The notes: generated by a model from the sequence alone, not told the origin. Counted from the first letter of the stretch, positions 45,084 to 53,023 are shown. The stretch is DNA of 64,000 bases from Tahibacter soli (GCF_025717065.2 NZ_JAOVZO020000018.1:124001-188000), one strand, 5' to 3'. Translations and numbers: made by a program.

Positions 45084-46160
45084 ATGAACCCGACCCGCCG
45101 ACTGCTCGATCTCTTCGGCGTCGCGCTGCCGATCGTGCAGGCGCCGATGGCCGGCTGCGACACGCCGCGGCTCGCAAGCGCCGTCGCCGCCGCGGGCGGC
45201 CTCGGCTCGCTCGCCTGCGCGATGCGCGACGCGGACGCGATACGCGCCGCCGTCGACGCGTTCCGCCGCGACGGCGACCGTCCGCTGAATCTCAATTTCT
45301 TCTGCCATCGCGAGCCCGAAGCCGATGCCGCGCGGCAGGCGGCGTGGCGCGCCGCGCTCGCGCCGTACTACGCCGAGTTCGGCCTCGACGCCGACGCGCC
45401 GTTGCCGGCGGCGTCGCGGCGCCCGTTCGACGAGGCGGCGTGCGCGCTCGTCGAAACGCTGCGCCCGCGCGTGGTGAGCTTCCATTTCGGCCTGCCGTCG
45501 CCCGAGCTGTTCGCGCGCGTGCGAGCGGCGGGCGCCGCCGTGATCGCTTCGGCGACGACCGTCGCCGAAGCGACGCATCTCGCCGAACGCGGCTGCGACG
45601 CGGTCATCGCGATGGGCGCCGAGGCCGGCGGCCATCGCGGCAGTTTTCTCGTCGACGACATGACGCGCCAGGTCGGCACGTTCGCGCTCGTGCCGCAGAT
45701 CGTCGACGCGGTGGACGTACCCGTGATCGCGGCCGGCGGCATCGCGGACGCGCGCGGCGTCGCCGCGGCGTTCGCGCTCGGCGCGGGCGCGGTGCAGATC
45801 GGCACCGCGTACCTGCTCTGCGACGAGGCGCAGGTGTCGGCGCCGCATCGCGCGGCGCTCGCGAGCGCGACAGCGGACGGCACCGCGATCACGAACGTGT
45901 TCACGGGCCGGCCGGCGCGCTCGATCGTCAACCGTGCGGTGCGCGAACTCGGGCCGATGTCTCGTACCGCGCCGGCGTTCCCGCTCGCCGCTGCAGCATT
46001 GTTGCCTTTGCGACAAAGCGCGGAAGCGCAAGGCAGCGGCGACTTCTCGCCGCTGTGGTCGGGCCAGGGCGCGCCGCTCGTGCGCGCGACGAGCGCGGCG
46101 CGGCTCACCCGGGCGCTCGCGCTCGGGCTGCCCGATGCTTCGGGATTGCCGAAGCAATAA
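45084..46160 (+). CDS. Nitronate monooxygenase (2-nitropropane dioxygenase family)
   Basis: A 358-aa FMN-dependent TIM-barrel enzyme that oxidises nitronates such as propionate-3-nitronate to carbonyl compounds. Landmarks are PIVQAPMAGCDTPRLASAVAAAGGLGSL at the N-terminus, AMGAEAGGHRG with the catalytic histidine region, VPVIAAGGIADARGVAAAFALGAGAVQIGTAYL for FMN phosphate binding, and ITNVFTGRPAR. The ATG at 45084 lies 8 bases after GGAGG; the open frame extends upstream but has no family sequence. A MarR-type gene starts 21 bases after it and may be co-transcribed. Confidence 0.93.
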   Translation: MNPTRRLLDLFGVALPIVQAPMAGCDTPRLASAVAAAGGLGSLACAMRDADAIRAAVDAFRRDGDRPLNLNFFCHREPEADAARQAAWRAALAPYYAEFGLDADAPLPAASRRPFDEAACALVETLRPRVVSFHFGLPSPELFARVRAAGAAVIASATTVAEATHLAERGCDAVIAMGAEAGGHRGSFLVDDMTRQVGTFALVPQIVDAVDVPVIAAGGIADARGVAAAFALGAGAVQIGTAYLLCDEAQVSAPHRAALASATADGTAITNVFTGRPARSIVNRAVRELGPMSRTAPAFPLAAAALLPLRQSAEAQGSGDFSPLWSGQGAPLVRATSAARLTRALALGLPDASGLPKQ

Positions 46161-46180
46161 CGCGGCCTAGAATCGGCCGC

Positions 46181-46933
46181 ATGTCCAACGCCGCCGACAT
46201 CGCCGAACGCATCGCGCGCCTGTATCCGGCCGTCTACGAACTGCTGCACGCGCGCTGGGGCAAGACCGAGAAGCGGCCGACGCCCGAAACGCTCGCGGTG
46301 CTGCAGCATCTCGCGCGCAGCGGGCCGCTGACGGTCAGCGAGGCGGCGAAGCATTTCGATCGCGCGTTGTCGGCCGTGAGCGAACTCGTCGACCGCATCG
46401 AAGGCAACGGCTGGATCGCGCGCAGCCCCGACGGCCGCGACCGCCGTCGCACGCTGCTGTGGCTGACCGACGACGGCATCGCGGTGCTCGATCGCGCACA
46501 CGACGTGCTGTCGCGCGACGCGCTGACGGCCGCGGTCGAACGCATGACGCCGGCGCAGCGCGATCAGCTCGTCGACGGCCTGAACGCGCTCGTGGCGGCG
46601 GCGCGAACCCTCACCCCGAACCCGGAGAACCGCGATGACCCATTCCTGCGAAAGCTGCGGCATGCAGATCGAAAGCGGCGCGTACTGCAGCTACTGCGTC
46701 GACGACCAGGGTCGATTGCAGCCGTTCGAAGAACGTTTCGAACGCATGGTGCAGTGGGTGCTCGGCCGCGAACCGGACGTGCCGCGCGACGTCGCCGAGC
46801 AGCGCACGCGCGACTACATGCGCAGGATGCCGGCGTGGAAGGAGCACCCGTCGCTGCGCGACGCCCTGGGCGGATAGCCACGCTTCGCGCTACGCTCGCG
46901 CCTCGCACGCTCCCACCGTTCGAGGCGCCATGA
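46181..46933 (+). CDS. MarR family transcriptional regulator with run-on C-terminus
   Basis: The first 145 residues are a MarR winged-helix regulator: LAVLQHLARSGPLTVSEAAKHFDRALSAVSELVDRIEGNGWI for the recognition helix region and RSPDGRDRRRTLLWLT for the wing. MarR proteins usually end near residue 150. Here the frame runs to residue 250 through arginine-rich sequence that is the shadow of the zinc-ribbon gene at 46635, and stops inside the ATGA at the dipeptidase start. A one-base change near 46600-46640 would give the expected ATGA ending at the zinc-ribbon start. So the long tail may be a frameshift or a sequencing error. It may regulate the nitronate monooxygenase gene before it. Confidence 0.82.
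   Translation: MSNAADIAERIARLYPAVYELLHARWGKTEKRPTPETLAVLQHLARSGPLTVSEAAKHFDRALSAVSELVDRIEGNGWIARSPDGRDRRRTLLWLTDDGIAVLDRAHDVLSRDALTAAVERMTPAQRDQLVDGLNALVAAARTLTPNPENRDDPFLRKLRHADRKRRVLQLLRRRPGSIAAVRRTFRTHGAVGARPRTGRAARRRRAAHARLHAQDAGVEGAPVAARRPGRIATLRATLAPRTLPPFEAP
46635..46877 (+). CDS. Small zinc-ribbon protein
   Basis: 80 aa. Four cysteines in two pairs, CESCGMQ near residue 5 and CSYC near residue 18, form a zinc ribbon; a helical region with FEERFERMVQWVLGRE and VPRDVAEQRTRDYMRRMPAW follows. GGAG lies 7 bases before the ATG. It is nested in another frame within the run-on part of the MarR gene, which supports this frame as the true coding one here. Its function is unknown; the pairing with a MarR gene suggests a shared transcript. 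Confidence 0.8.
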   Translation: MTHSCESCGMQIESGAYCSYCVDDQGRLQPFEERFERMVQWVLGREPDVPRDVAEQRTRDYMRRMPAWKEHPSLRDALGG

Positions 46934-48249
46934 TCACCACCGCACGTCCGCTGCGCCGCGCCCTCGCGGCGCTCCTTGTGTGTATCGCCGGCAGCACGAC
47001 CGCGCTCGCCGCCACCGATGCCGCGCTCGCCGCGCGCATCGACCGCGTGCTGGCGAAAACGCCGCTCGTCGACGGTCACAACGACCTGCCGTGGGAAATC
47101 CACGACCGCTATCCGGGCCCCGACCTGCTCGATCTTTCCGCCGATACCGCGAGGCTCGCACCGCCGAAGCCGGGTGCCTCGCCGCTGATGACCGACATTC
47201 CGCGCCTGCGCGCCGGGCGCGTCGGCGCGCAGTTCTGGTCGGTGTGGATCTCGCCGAAGATCACCGGCGCCGACGCGATCAAGCTGACGATCGAACAGAT
47301 CGACCTCGTGCACGCGATGACGTCGCGCTATCCGAACGACTTCGCGTTCGCGACGAGCGCCGACGACATCGTACGAATCCACAAGGCGAAAAAGATCGCC
47401 TCGCTGATCGGCGTGGAAGGCGGCCACCAGATCGGCAACTCGCTGCCCGCGCTGCGGCAGATGTACGCGCTCGGCGTGCGCTACCTCACGCTCACGCACA
47501 CCTCGAACACCGACTGGGCCGACTCGGCGACCGACACGCCCAAATTCGGCGGACTCACGGCGTTCGGCCGCGAGATCGTGCGCGAAATGAACCGGCTCGG
47601 CATGCTGGTGGACCTGAGCCACGTATCGCCCGACACGATGAAGGCGACGCTCGCGATCGCGCAGGCGCCGGTGATCTTCTCGCACTCCGGCGCGCGCGGG
47701 CTGATCGACCATCCGCGCGGCGTGCCCGACGACGTGCTCAAGCTCGTCGCGAAGAACGGCGGCATCGTCATGGTGAATTTCTATCCCGGCTACGTCTCGG
47801 CCGACTACGCGCGCTGGGAAGCCGACAAGGCCGCCGAAACCGCGCGCTACAACGCGCCGCCCTACTCCGGCCTGTACATCGGCCAGCCCGAACGCGCGAA
47901 GGCCGCGCTCGCCGAATGGGAAAAAGCACACCCGGCGCCGCCGGTGACGATCGCGATGGTGGCCGACCATTTCGACCACATCCGCAAGGTGGCCGGCGTC
48001 GACCATGTGGGCATCGGCTCGGACTTCGACGGCATCCCCGTGACGCCCGCGGGCCTCGACGGCCCGGACAAATACCCCGCGCTGCTCGCCGAACTCGCGC
48101 GGCGCGGCTGGACCGACGACGAACTCGCGAAGGCGGCCGGCGCGAACCTGTTGCGCGTGATGCGCGGTGCCGAAGCGGCGGCGAAAAAGCTGCAGGCGAC
48201 CGAGCGGCCGTCGTTCGCGACGATCGAGACGCTCGACAAGGCGAAGTAG
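46930..48249 (+). CDS. Exported membrane dipeptidase, peptidase family M19
   Basis: A 439-aa exported zinc dipeptidase. A signal peptide spans about residues 1-28 (ALAALLVCIAGSTTALAAT). Metal ligands are visible: VDGHNDLPWEI with H50 and D52, LIGVEGGHQIGN with the bridging glutamate, then SHVSP and SHSGARG with the histidines; GSDFDG closes the site. This is the renal dipeptidase family, which cleaves dipeptides and some beta-lactams. Length is usual for exported members. It begins within the stop codon of the upstream MarR frame. Confidence 0.95.
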   Translation: MITTARPLRRALAALLVCIAGSTTALAATDAALAARIDRVLAKTPLVDGHNDLPWEIHDRYPGPDLLDLSADTARLAPPKPGASPLMTDIPRLRAGRVGAQFWSVWISPKITGADAIKLTIEQIDLVHAMTSRYPNDFAFATSADDIVRIHKAKKIASLIGVEGGHQIGNSLPALRQMYALGVRYLTLTHTSNTDWADSATDTPKFGGLTAFGREIVREMNRLGMLVDLSHVSPDTMKATLAIAQAPVIFSHSGARGLIDHPRGVPDDVLKLVAKNGGIVMVNFYPGYVSADYARWEADKAAETARYNAPPYSGLYIGQPERAKAALAEWEKAHPAPPVTIAMVADHFDHIRKVAGVDHVGIGSDFDGIPVTPAGLDGPDKYPALLAELARRGWTDDELAKAAGANLLRVMRGAEAAAKKLQATERPSFATIETLDKAK

Positions 48250-48323
48250 CGCGTCGAATGCCGCGGCGTTCGGTTCGTGCGCCGCGGCGGATTGTTCCGG
48301 CAACACATCGCCGGAGCCTCGTC

Positions 48324-49244
48324 ATGAACCGCCGCATCGTCGCGATCGGTCGCGCGGCGAGCCGACCGTTCGAACTGCCGGTGCGCCTCGAACCCGACGT
48401 CGCACGCCTGACCGCCGCCGGCGTGCCGGACCGGACGCTCGCGGGCCCGGGCCGCTTTCCGATCGGACGCTGGCTGGCGCGTGCCGGCGTACTCGCCACC
48501 AATGCCGGCGTCCGCGCGTCGATCGACGGCGTCGCCGTGCAGAGCGACGGCAAGATCGTCGTTGCCGGCAGCGCGCAGACGCCGAGCGGCACCGACAGCG
48601 TGATCGACCGGTTGAGCGCGAACGGCGCGCTCGATCCTGCGTTCGGCAATCTCGCGACGGACAAGTCGCGCATCTGGTACGTCGTCGGACAGGACGACGT
48701 CGCCGAAGCCGTGACGGTGAGCGAACTGCCGACGCGGCGGATCGTCGTGGCGGGCCATACGAAAACCGCGGCGGGCGACTACGACATGGCAGTCGGCGTG
48801 CTCGACGCGGGCGGCGTCGCCGACATCGGATTCGACGGGGACGGACGCATGACGATCCCGTTCAACCTCGGCGGCACGAACCGCGATGTCGCCGCCTCGG
48901 TGAAAATTCAATCGAAAATCCAGACGATCGGCGGATTTCCGGTCGTTACACGCGAGATCGTGCTCGCGGGCGTTGCGGCGAATGTGCCGAATGCGCCGTC
49001 GCATACGGCGTTCGCGCTGGCGCAAGTGGCTTTCGACGGCACGCTCGACCCGACGTTCGGCGACGGCGGCAAGAGCACGTTCGCATGGGACGTCGACGGC
49101 GACGGCGTACCGAACGACGGCGGCGCGCTGGCGATGGACGATCAGGGAACGATGGCGATCGTCGGCGGCAAGACGATGGTGTTGCGAGGGGACGGGTCGG
49201 ACGATCTGGCCTGGGTGGTGGCGAGGGTGGTGCTGGAGCCGTGA
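48324..49244 (+). CDS. Delta-60 repeat protein lacking a signal peptide
   Basis: 306 aa with several delta-60 repeat units (IDGVAVQSDGKIVVAGSAQT, DSVIDRLSANGALDPAFG, FALAQVAFDGTLDPTFGDGG, ALAMDDQGTMAIVGG). These form beta-propeller-like structures in secreted and surface proteins. Unusually, the N-terminus (MNRRIVAIGRAASRPFELPV) has no hydrophobic signal, and the first repeat looks degraded (PDRTLAGPGRF for the usual DPTFG type). The gene may be a 5'-replaced fragment or use another start. Ribosome-binding site GGAG lies 8 bases before the ATG. Function unknown. Confidence 0.75.
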   Translation: MNRRIVAIGRAASRPFELPVRLEPDVARLTAAGVPDRTLAGPGRFPIGRWLARAGVLATNAGVRASIDGVAVQSDGKIVVAGSAQTPSGTDSVIDRLSANGALDPAFGNLATDKSRIWYVVGQDDVAEAVTVSELPTRRIVVAGHTKTAAGDYDMAVGVLDAGGVADIGFDGDGRMTIPFNLGGTNRDVAASVKIQSKIQTIGGFPVVTREIVLAGVAANVPNAPSHTAFALAQVAFDGTLDPTFGDGGKSTFAWDVDGDGVPNDGGALAMDDQGTMAIVGGKTMVLRGDGSDDLAWVVARVVLEP

Positions 49245-49306
49245 GGGCGCGGCGGTTCTGCGTGTCCGGACGGCGGTGCATCCGGAATTCTCTGACGCCG
49301 AGCCGA

Positions 49307-49687
49307 TCAGGCCACACGAGTCCGCTTCGGCGGCGCGATGAGGCTCGCAGCAGGAATGCCGAAATCCGAGTGCAGGCGCCACACCATCTTCAACGTCAGA
49401 CGGCGTTTGCCGGACAGCACTTCGTAGACGCGATTGGGCTTGCCGATGGCGGGTGCGAGGTCCTTCGGCGACAGGCCCAGTTGCTCCATGCGGAACTTGA
49501 TGGCTTCGATCGGATCGGGCAAGTCGATCGGAAAAGTCTTGGCCTCGTAGGCCTCGATGAGCGTCGTCAGAATCTCGAAGTAGTCGCCGCGCTCCGACCC
49601 GGGCTCAGGCTGGTCGTCGAACATCGCGGACGCTTCGCGCAAGGCGGCGCGATAGTCGTCGTCGGTGTGGATCGGTCGGATGTTCAT
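49307..49687 (-). CDS. higA: HigA-type antitoxin (HTH)
   Basis: A 126-aa antitoxin with an N-terminal region (IRPIHTDDDYRAALREASAMF) typical of COG5499 HigA proteins and a C-terminal helix-turn-helix (MEQLGLSPKDLAPAIGKPNRVYEVLSGKRRLTLKMVWRLH). It follows the toxin gene by 4 bases, the toxin-first order usual for higBA. It should neutralise HigB and repress the operon by binding the palindrome at 50006-50022. Confidence 0.92.
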   Translation of the reverse strand: MNIRPIHTDDDYRAALREASAMFDDQPEPGSERGDYFEILTTLIEAYEAKTFPIDLPDPIEAIKFRMEQLGLSPKDLAPAIGKPNRVYEVLSGKRRLTLKMVWRLHSDFGIPAASLIAPPKRTRVA

Positions 49688-49691
49688 GGGA

Positions 49692-49994
49692 TTACTCTTG
49701 GGAAACGGTGTTGGCGTCGATGTCGTCGTACTGCTGATGCGTACCGATGAACTTGATGTAGGCGGCGCCGAATTCGTACGCCACGGCGACGATGAGTCGA
49801 TAGTCGTTGCCCTTGATGTTGAACACGACGCGCCGGTTCTTGAGGATGCTGGCCGAACGGTAATAGTGCTTGATGTCGTTCGGCGTACGCCAAACGGCGC
49901 TCCTGGCTTCGTCGCACCAGGCTTTCAAGGGCTGCTCGGCATCGGGATGACGCTCCCAAAACTCCCTGAGCTTCGCGATCGAAACGATCTTCAT
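49692..49994 (-). CDS. higB: HigB-type toxin (RelE-like mRNA interferase)
   Basis: A 100-aa toxin of the HigB_toxin family: KLREFWERHPDAEQPLKAW at the start, ARSAVWRTPNDIKHYYRSASIL in the centre and the conserved strand NRRVVFNIKGNDYRLIVAVAY, ending FIGTHQQYDDID. Family members cleave mRNA on the ribosome. It is the first gene of a two-gene operon with higA. A GGAG lies just before the start. Confidence 0.92.
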   Translation of the reverse strand: MKIVSIAKLREFWERHPDAEQPLKAWCDEARSAVWRTPNDIKHYYRSASILKNRRVVFNIKGNDYRLIVAVAYEFGAAYIKFIGTHQQYDDIDANTVSQE

Positions 49995-50005
49995 GGGCTC
50001 CGACC

Positions 50006-50022
50006 AGTCCCAATTTGGGACT
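50006..50022. promoter_or_regulatory. Palindromic operator candidate of higBA
   Basis: A perfect palindrome, AGTCCCAA-T-TTGGGACT, centred 20 bases upstream of the higB start. The position and size match HigA autoregulatory operators. Binding is inferred. Confidence 0.7.
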
Positions 50023-50067
50023 CGCTGTGATAGTGGCGTCGATGACGCGGGAAGTCAACGTTCTTGC

Positions 50068-50351
50068 CTACTCGCTCAGTTCGCTCTCGAAGCCGGCTCG
50101 GCAAGATTCCAGCGCACCTACCAGTTCGACCACGTAGGACATCAGCCACGCGAAGCTCGCAAGATCGTCGGGGTCGATCGGATTCTCCACATCCTGGCAA
50201 TGCGCCAAAGCATGGTGCTCGCGACGCGCAAACCTTCAAGCAGACAGGTGCGACCGGACTCGGCCGCATGCCAAATGCGGTCAGCATCGAGAGGCGCGTC
50301 GGAAGCGGGACGGACAATCAAGTCGGTGATGCTGGGTTCGGAATCGAGCAC
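50068..50351 (-). pseudogene. Small frameshifted gene divergent from the Arc-type regulator
   Basis: A GTG at 50351 follows AAGGAG by 7 bases and opens a frame (VLDSEPSITDLIVRPASDA, then CLLEGLRVAS) that stops at 50142. In the -1 frame a helical C-terminus follows (CQDVENPIDPDDLASFAW, then VVELVGALESCRAGFES) ending at 50068. Joined, the two parts give about 94 residues that look like one small helical protein, similar in style to DUF3077/DUF6124 proteins. A one-base deletion between about 50190 and 50230 would explain the break. It shares a promoter region with the regulator at 50453. Confidence 0.5.
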
Positions 50352-50385
50352 GGCACTTCTCCTTCGTTGGGGGAGGAATCTATGA

Positions 50386-50437
50386 AGCACTAGTGCTTTG
50401 TAGCACTGGTGCTTCGTAGATGTAAAGCACTCGTGCT
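50386..50437. promoter_or_regulatory. Three AGCACTNGTGCT palindromes (operator array)
   Basis: AGCACTAGTGCT at 50386-50397, AGCACTGGTGCT at 50402-50413 and AGCACTCGTGCT at 50426-50437, with centres 16 and 24 bases apart. They fill the gap between the divergent small gene and the ribbon-helix-helix gene. Such arrays are typical of cooperative Arc/CopG-type repressors, so autoregulation is likely. Confidence 0.8.
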
Positions 50438-50452
50438 GAGACACTGCGCGTC

Positions 50453-50827
50453 ATGGCCAGAGATCAACCACAAATCAACATTCGGATTCCCGCCGAACTG
50501 CGCGACAGACTCGACAAGGCGATGGAGAAGTCAGGCCGTTCGTTGACGGCCGAGATCGTCGCCCGGCTGGAGCAGTCGCTCCTTCAGGCGAGCGCGGACC
50601 CGCAAGCAGATGCCGTCATTCGGTACATGCTCGCGTTGAATGCCTACGAGGCTCGGAAAGATTCCGTGTCGAGAATGGTCGATGAGTTCGGGCGCAAGAA
50701 GCGCAAGACGGAAGAAGAGCGTGCGGCGATCCATGCTGCGCAAGCGGAACTCATTCTTGTGGCTGGCGTGCTCGATCGTCTCAAGCTTGAGTTCGAAAGC
50801 GTCGTTGAGCGTTCCGCAGCAAGTTGA
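50453..50827 (+). CDS. Arc-family ribbon-helix-helix DNA-binding protein
   Basis: 124 aa. The N-terminus (QINIRIPAELRDRLDKAMEKSGRSLTAEIVARLEQSL in positions 6-43) is an Arc/CopG ribbon-helix-helix: a short beta strand followed by two helices. The C-terminal 75 residues are charged and helical (RMVDEFGRKKRKTEEERAAIHAAQAEL), longer than phage Arc. It starts 15 bases after the third AGCACTNGTGCT site, so it probably represses itself and the divergent gene. No clear ribosome-binding site is visible. Often phage- or plasmid-associated; here it marks the left edge of the toxin island. Confidence 0.88.
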   Translation: MARDQPQINIRIPAELRDRLDKAMEKSGRSLTAEIVARLEQSLLQASADPQADAVIRYMLALNAYEARKDSVSRMVDEFGRKKRKTEEERAAIHAAQAELILVAGVLDRLKLEFESVVERSAAS

Positions 50828-50879
50828 GCGTATTGACCCAGCGTTCCGAATCGTAAGCGTCCAGATTTGCATCGCAACT

Positions 50880-51425
50880 CTAGAGAAGTCGGTGAGCCTC
50901 AAGCCAGCGTCTGTACTTCGAATACTCTGGCTGATCAATTTCCCTGTATTGATCTGCAAATGACTTGTAGAGCTTCACCATCTGCTCATGAGTCAGACGC
51001 AGTGCGTCAAAAGCGATCTCCGCATCAAACTCACAAGCAAGATCAATACATTCGACAGATCGGACAAATTCGTCCGGGGGGCAGTACGCGTGATTTTCTA
51101 CATAATGGACTATTAGCGCAGGAGCCGCAAAGTACGAGCCTAAGTTCGTTTTGTCCGGCACCAATATCTCGCCATTCCCCTTTGGCCTGTCAGCCTCCCC
51201 CGAGAATTTCTCGACAGCACAAATAGAACAATAGTGGTAGCCCCGCATACGATTAAACGTATACAGCCTCGGATAGGAAGCTCGACCGATCTCTCGCAAA
51301 TTACGCAGCGCGAGATCCGAAACCGCCCCAAATTCATACTCAAAACCAGACTCCAACCACCCAATGTTCTTAATCTTGGAAATTGGATTTACGCGAACGT
51401 AATCAGAAAGATCCGCATAGCGCAT
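50880..51425 (-). CDS. DUF7919-like immunity-type protein
   Basis: 181 aa. Pattern matches a family of cytosolic proteins found beside polymorphic toxins: RYADLSDYVRV, IKNIGWLESGFEYEFGAV, YHYCSICAVE with a CxxC, GEILVPD, and PALIVHYVENHAYCPPDEFVRSVE. The family name is recalled and not searched. No toxin gene is directly upstream; instead a copy of the local repeat lies there, so it looks like an orphan immunity gene left by rearrangement. Base composition is clearly more AT-rich than the housekeeping genes. Confidence 0.7.
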   Translation of the reverse strand: MRYADLSDYVRVNPISKIKNIGWLESGFEYEFGAVSDLALRNLREIGRASYPRLYTFNRMRGYHYCSICAVEKFSGEADRPKGNGEILVPDKTNLGSYFAAPALIVHYVENHAYCPPDEFVRSVECIDLACEFDAEIAFDALRLTHEQMVKLYKSFADQYREIDQPEYSKYRRWLEAHRLL

Positions 51426-51540
51426 TTCAACCCCTACTCGTCATGATAAACCGCACACACAGACCATTCCAAACACCTTGATTTTCTCCAAGTATTTCAG
51501 AAAGACTGATCGGTCGATCCGTTGAGTATGACTCGAAGAA

Positions 51541-51720
51541 ATTCTGGACACCCAAGCTTTGGGTCAGTGCATGCCGGCGATCGTCATGCCTACGACGTGA
51601 CGTCATTCTGGCGGCGGCGCATCAGGTGATTGCCGCCGAGCCACGCACGAATTTTCCGAACCTTGAATGCCCGGAGTTGCGCCACGAATTTTCTGAACCT
51701 TGAGTGTCCGGAGTTGCGCC
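51541..51720 (+). repeat. Dispersed repeat, copy A, with extra tails
   Basis: The ~110-bp unit (51570-51680) begins ATGCCGGCGATCGTCATGCC, contains the stem GGCGGC / GCCGCC and ends GAACCTTGAATGCCCGGAGTTGC. An inverted tail (ATTCTGGACACCCAAG, 51541-51556) precedes it, and a second tail copy (51685-51720) follows. Related copies lie at 56137-56247, 57462-57542 and 57547-57657. The stretch 51426-51799 holds nothing else that I recognise. Confidence 0.75.
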
Positions 51721-51799
51721 ATCCGAAGTTGCGTCGCCAGAGTTGTGTCCATGTCGTTGCATTCCGTACACCCAAACCCGGCGCTATCTCGTTAGCGTG

Positions 51800-52093
51800 T
51801 CAGCTGCGTTCAACATCGAAAACCCTACGATAAATTCCTTCCGCCCATTTTTTTACTTCGCCGGCATCCTCGAACTCGTTTGCGGTAAGATCATTAATAT
51901 CTTGCAGTGGAACCTCGTCGTTACTGATCAATTGCAAGAACTGTTTCCGAAGCGCGTCAATATCCAAACCCAATTCACTCGATCGTATCTTGTCCCTGAG
52001 ATCATCTACACAACACCATTCGACATGCAAAAAATCCCTCATGACTCGCTTCAGAGGGTCATCTGGGTGATCGACTTCGCCGAGCTTCTTCAT
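51800..52093 (-). CDS. Small acidic protein, possible immunity protein
   Basis: 97 aa, not recognised. It is acidic and helical (GEVDHPDDPLKRVMRDFLHVEW, then DIDALRKQFLQLISNDEVPL and EFEDAGEVKKWAEGIYRRVF), with no signal peptide and lower GC than the core genes. It sits among immunity-like genes on the same strand, so an immunity role is plausible. No obvious ribosome-binding site precedes the ATG. The 220 bases upstream carry only a partial repeat tail (about 52139-52157). Confidence 0.55.
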   Translation of the reverse strand: MKKLGEVDHPDDPLKRVMRDFLHVEWCCVDDLRDKIRSSELGLDIDALRKQFLQLISNDEVPLQDINDLTANEFEDAGEVKKWAEGIYRRVFDVERS

Positions 52094-52313
52094 TTTATAA
52101 AATCATGAGTACGGGAACGCGCGGAATTTTTCCGCAATTGAATTTTGGACACTCAAGCATTGCACGTACTCGGAATTCTGGAGCAATGGCTGGAAGCGGT
52201 CCAAGCTACCCGGTTGCACCAGTATCCGCATGCCTTGGTGGGTGTGCGTATAGACGGGAAACAATGACCGCCTACGATGAATTTCGGTGGTCCGAAACCG
52301 GTTCGCGTACTGA

Positions 52314-52670
52314 TCAGTCAAGACGCTTCGTTATGACGATGCAACCGATCAGGTCGTCGCTTTCACCTGCAACTCCGATGATCGAATGTCGCTCATCGAC
52401 AAAAGCAAATTCCGAAACACGAAGATCCCTTGGAAGCCCCTCAAGCGCTTCGATCAGTTCCCTGATCCCTTCAAGACGGGCGCCGGTAAGCTTCGACACT
52501 TCCAAACGACGCTTGAGCGAAGGAACAAGATCGCGACCACTCCCCGAAAAGGAGGTTGGCCCCAGTCTTCGCAACTCGTAATCTTCCAGAATAGCAGCCG
52601 CTTCAGTTGCCCAAGACACTCTCGGGAACCGCTTGAGCTCAACCACCAAGCGTTCTTTGCTGATCACCAT
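52314..52670 (-). CDS. Immunity-like protein paired with an ART-like toxin remnant
   Basis: 118 aa from the ATG at 52670 (MVISKERLVVELKRFPRVSW). That ATG lies one base after the stop of the toxin remnant, with GAGG overlapping the stop, so the pair was translationally coupled. The C-terminal half (RLEGIRELIEALEGLPRDLR, ending DDLIGCIVITKR) aligns with the protein at 62906-63307 (EVVDAMKRLPPDTS, ending GELLGCLVLKRL), so the two are paralogues. Both directly follow related toxin tips. A cytosolic immunity role is inferred from this repeated arrangement. Confidence 0.68.
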   Translation of the reverse strand: MVISKERLVVELKRFPRVSWATEAAAILEDYELRRLGPTSFSGSGRDLVPSLKRRLEVSKLTGARLEGIRELIEALEGLPRDLRVSEFAFVDERHSIIGVAGESDDLIGCIVITKRLD

Positions 52671-52671
52671 T

Positions 52672-52977
52672 TCACCTCGGCGCCAAAACACAGCAACCTT
52701 CTCGAACCCCGCGCAACAGGAGCTCGTCCTCCTGATAGTAGTCGGGAGAAGTCTCCCAGCGCCATTGCACTCCAGGAGGCGGAGCACCGGCCTCGACCCT
52801 AAGTACTACGCCGTTTTCTCCGGCCCGGGCGAGAGCATATTCCTTTCTACGCGTCCAAGAGGTGTACGGGCTATCCGCCCAAACCCTGTTTTCATAATTT
52901 TCATCACTAACACCCGCCCTCCCGCCCTCCGGACTTTTCCACAAGAACGAACGAAAAAACATATCCCGCACTTCATC
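52672..52977 (-). pseudogene. C-terminal remnant of an ADP-ribosyltransferase-like toxin tip
   Basis: The open frame runs from 53016, but bases 52978-53016 belong to the IS66 end, so only about 101 residues are toxin-derived. The sequence has features of an R-S-E class ADP-ribosyltransferase: NRVWADSPYTSWTRRKEYAL for the arginine and S-T-S strand, GVVLRVEAGAPPPG, and YYQEDELLLRGVREG with an E-D-E pair. Its last 16 residues match those of the remnant at 63304-63504. The upstream part of the toxin, presumably an RHS carrier, has been lost at the IS66 junction. The ART assignment is from pattern only. Confidence 0.6.
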
Positions 52978-53023
52978 GTAAGCGTCCGGCGCCGCCACAT
53001 TCTCGAACCCGATCATCAGAGCA

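Noticed and set aside
50386-50437. CRISPR array
   Set aside because: The repeats are 12-bp palindromes with gaps of 4 and 12 bases; there are no spacers of constant length and no cas genes.
52105-52313. Small frames on both strands between the two immunity-like genes
   Set aside because: None has a ribosome-binding site or a sensible protein; only a partial repeat tail is visible.
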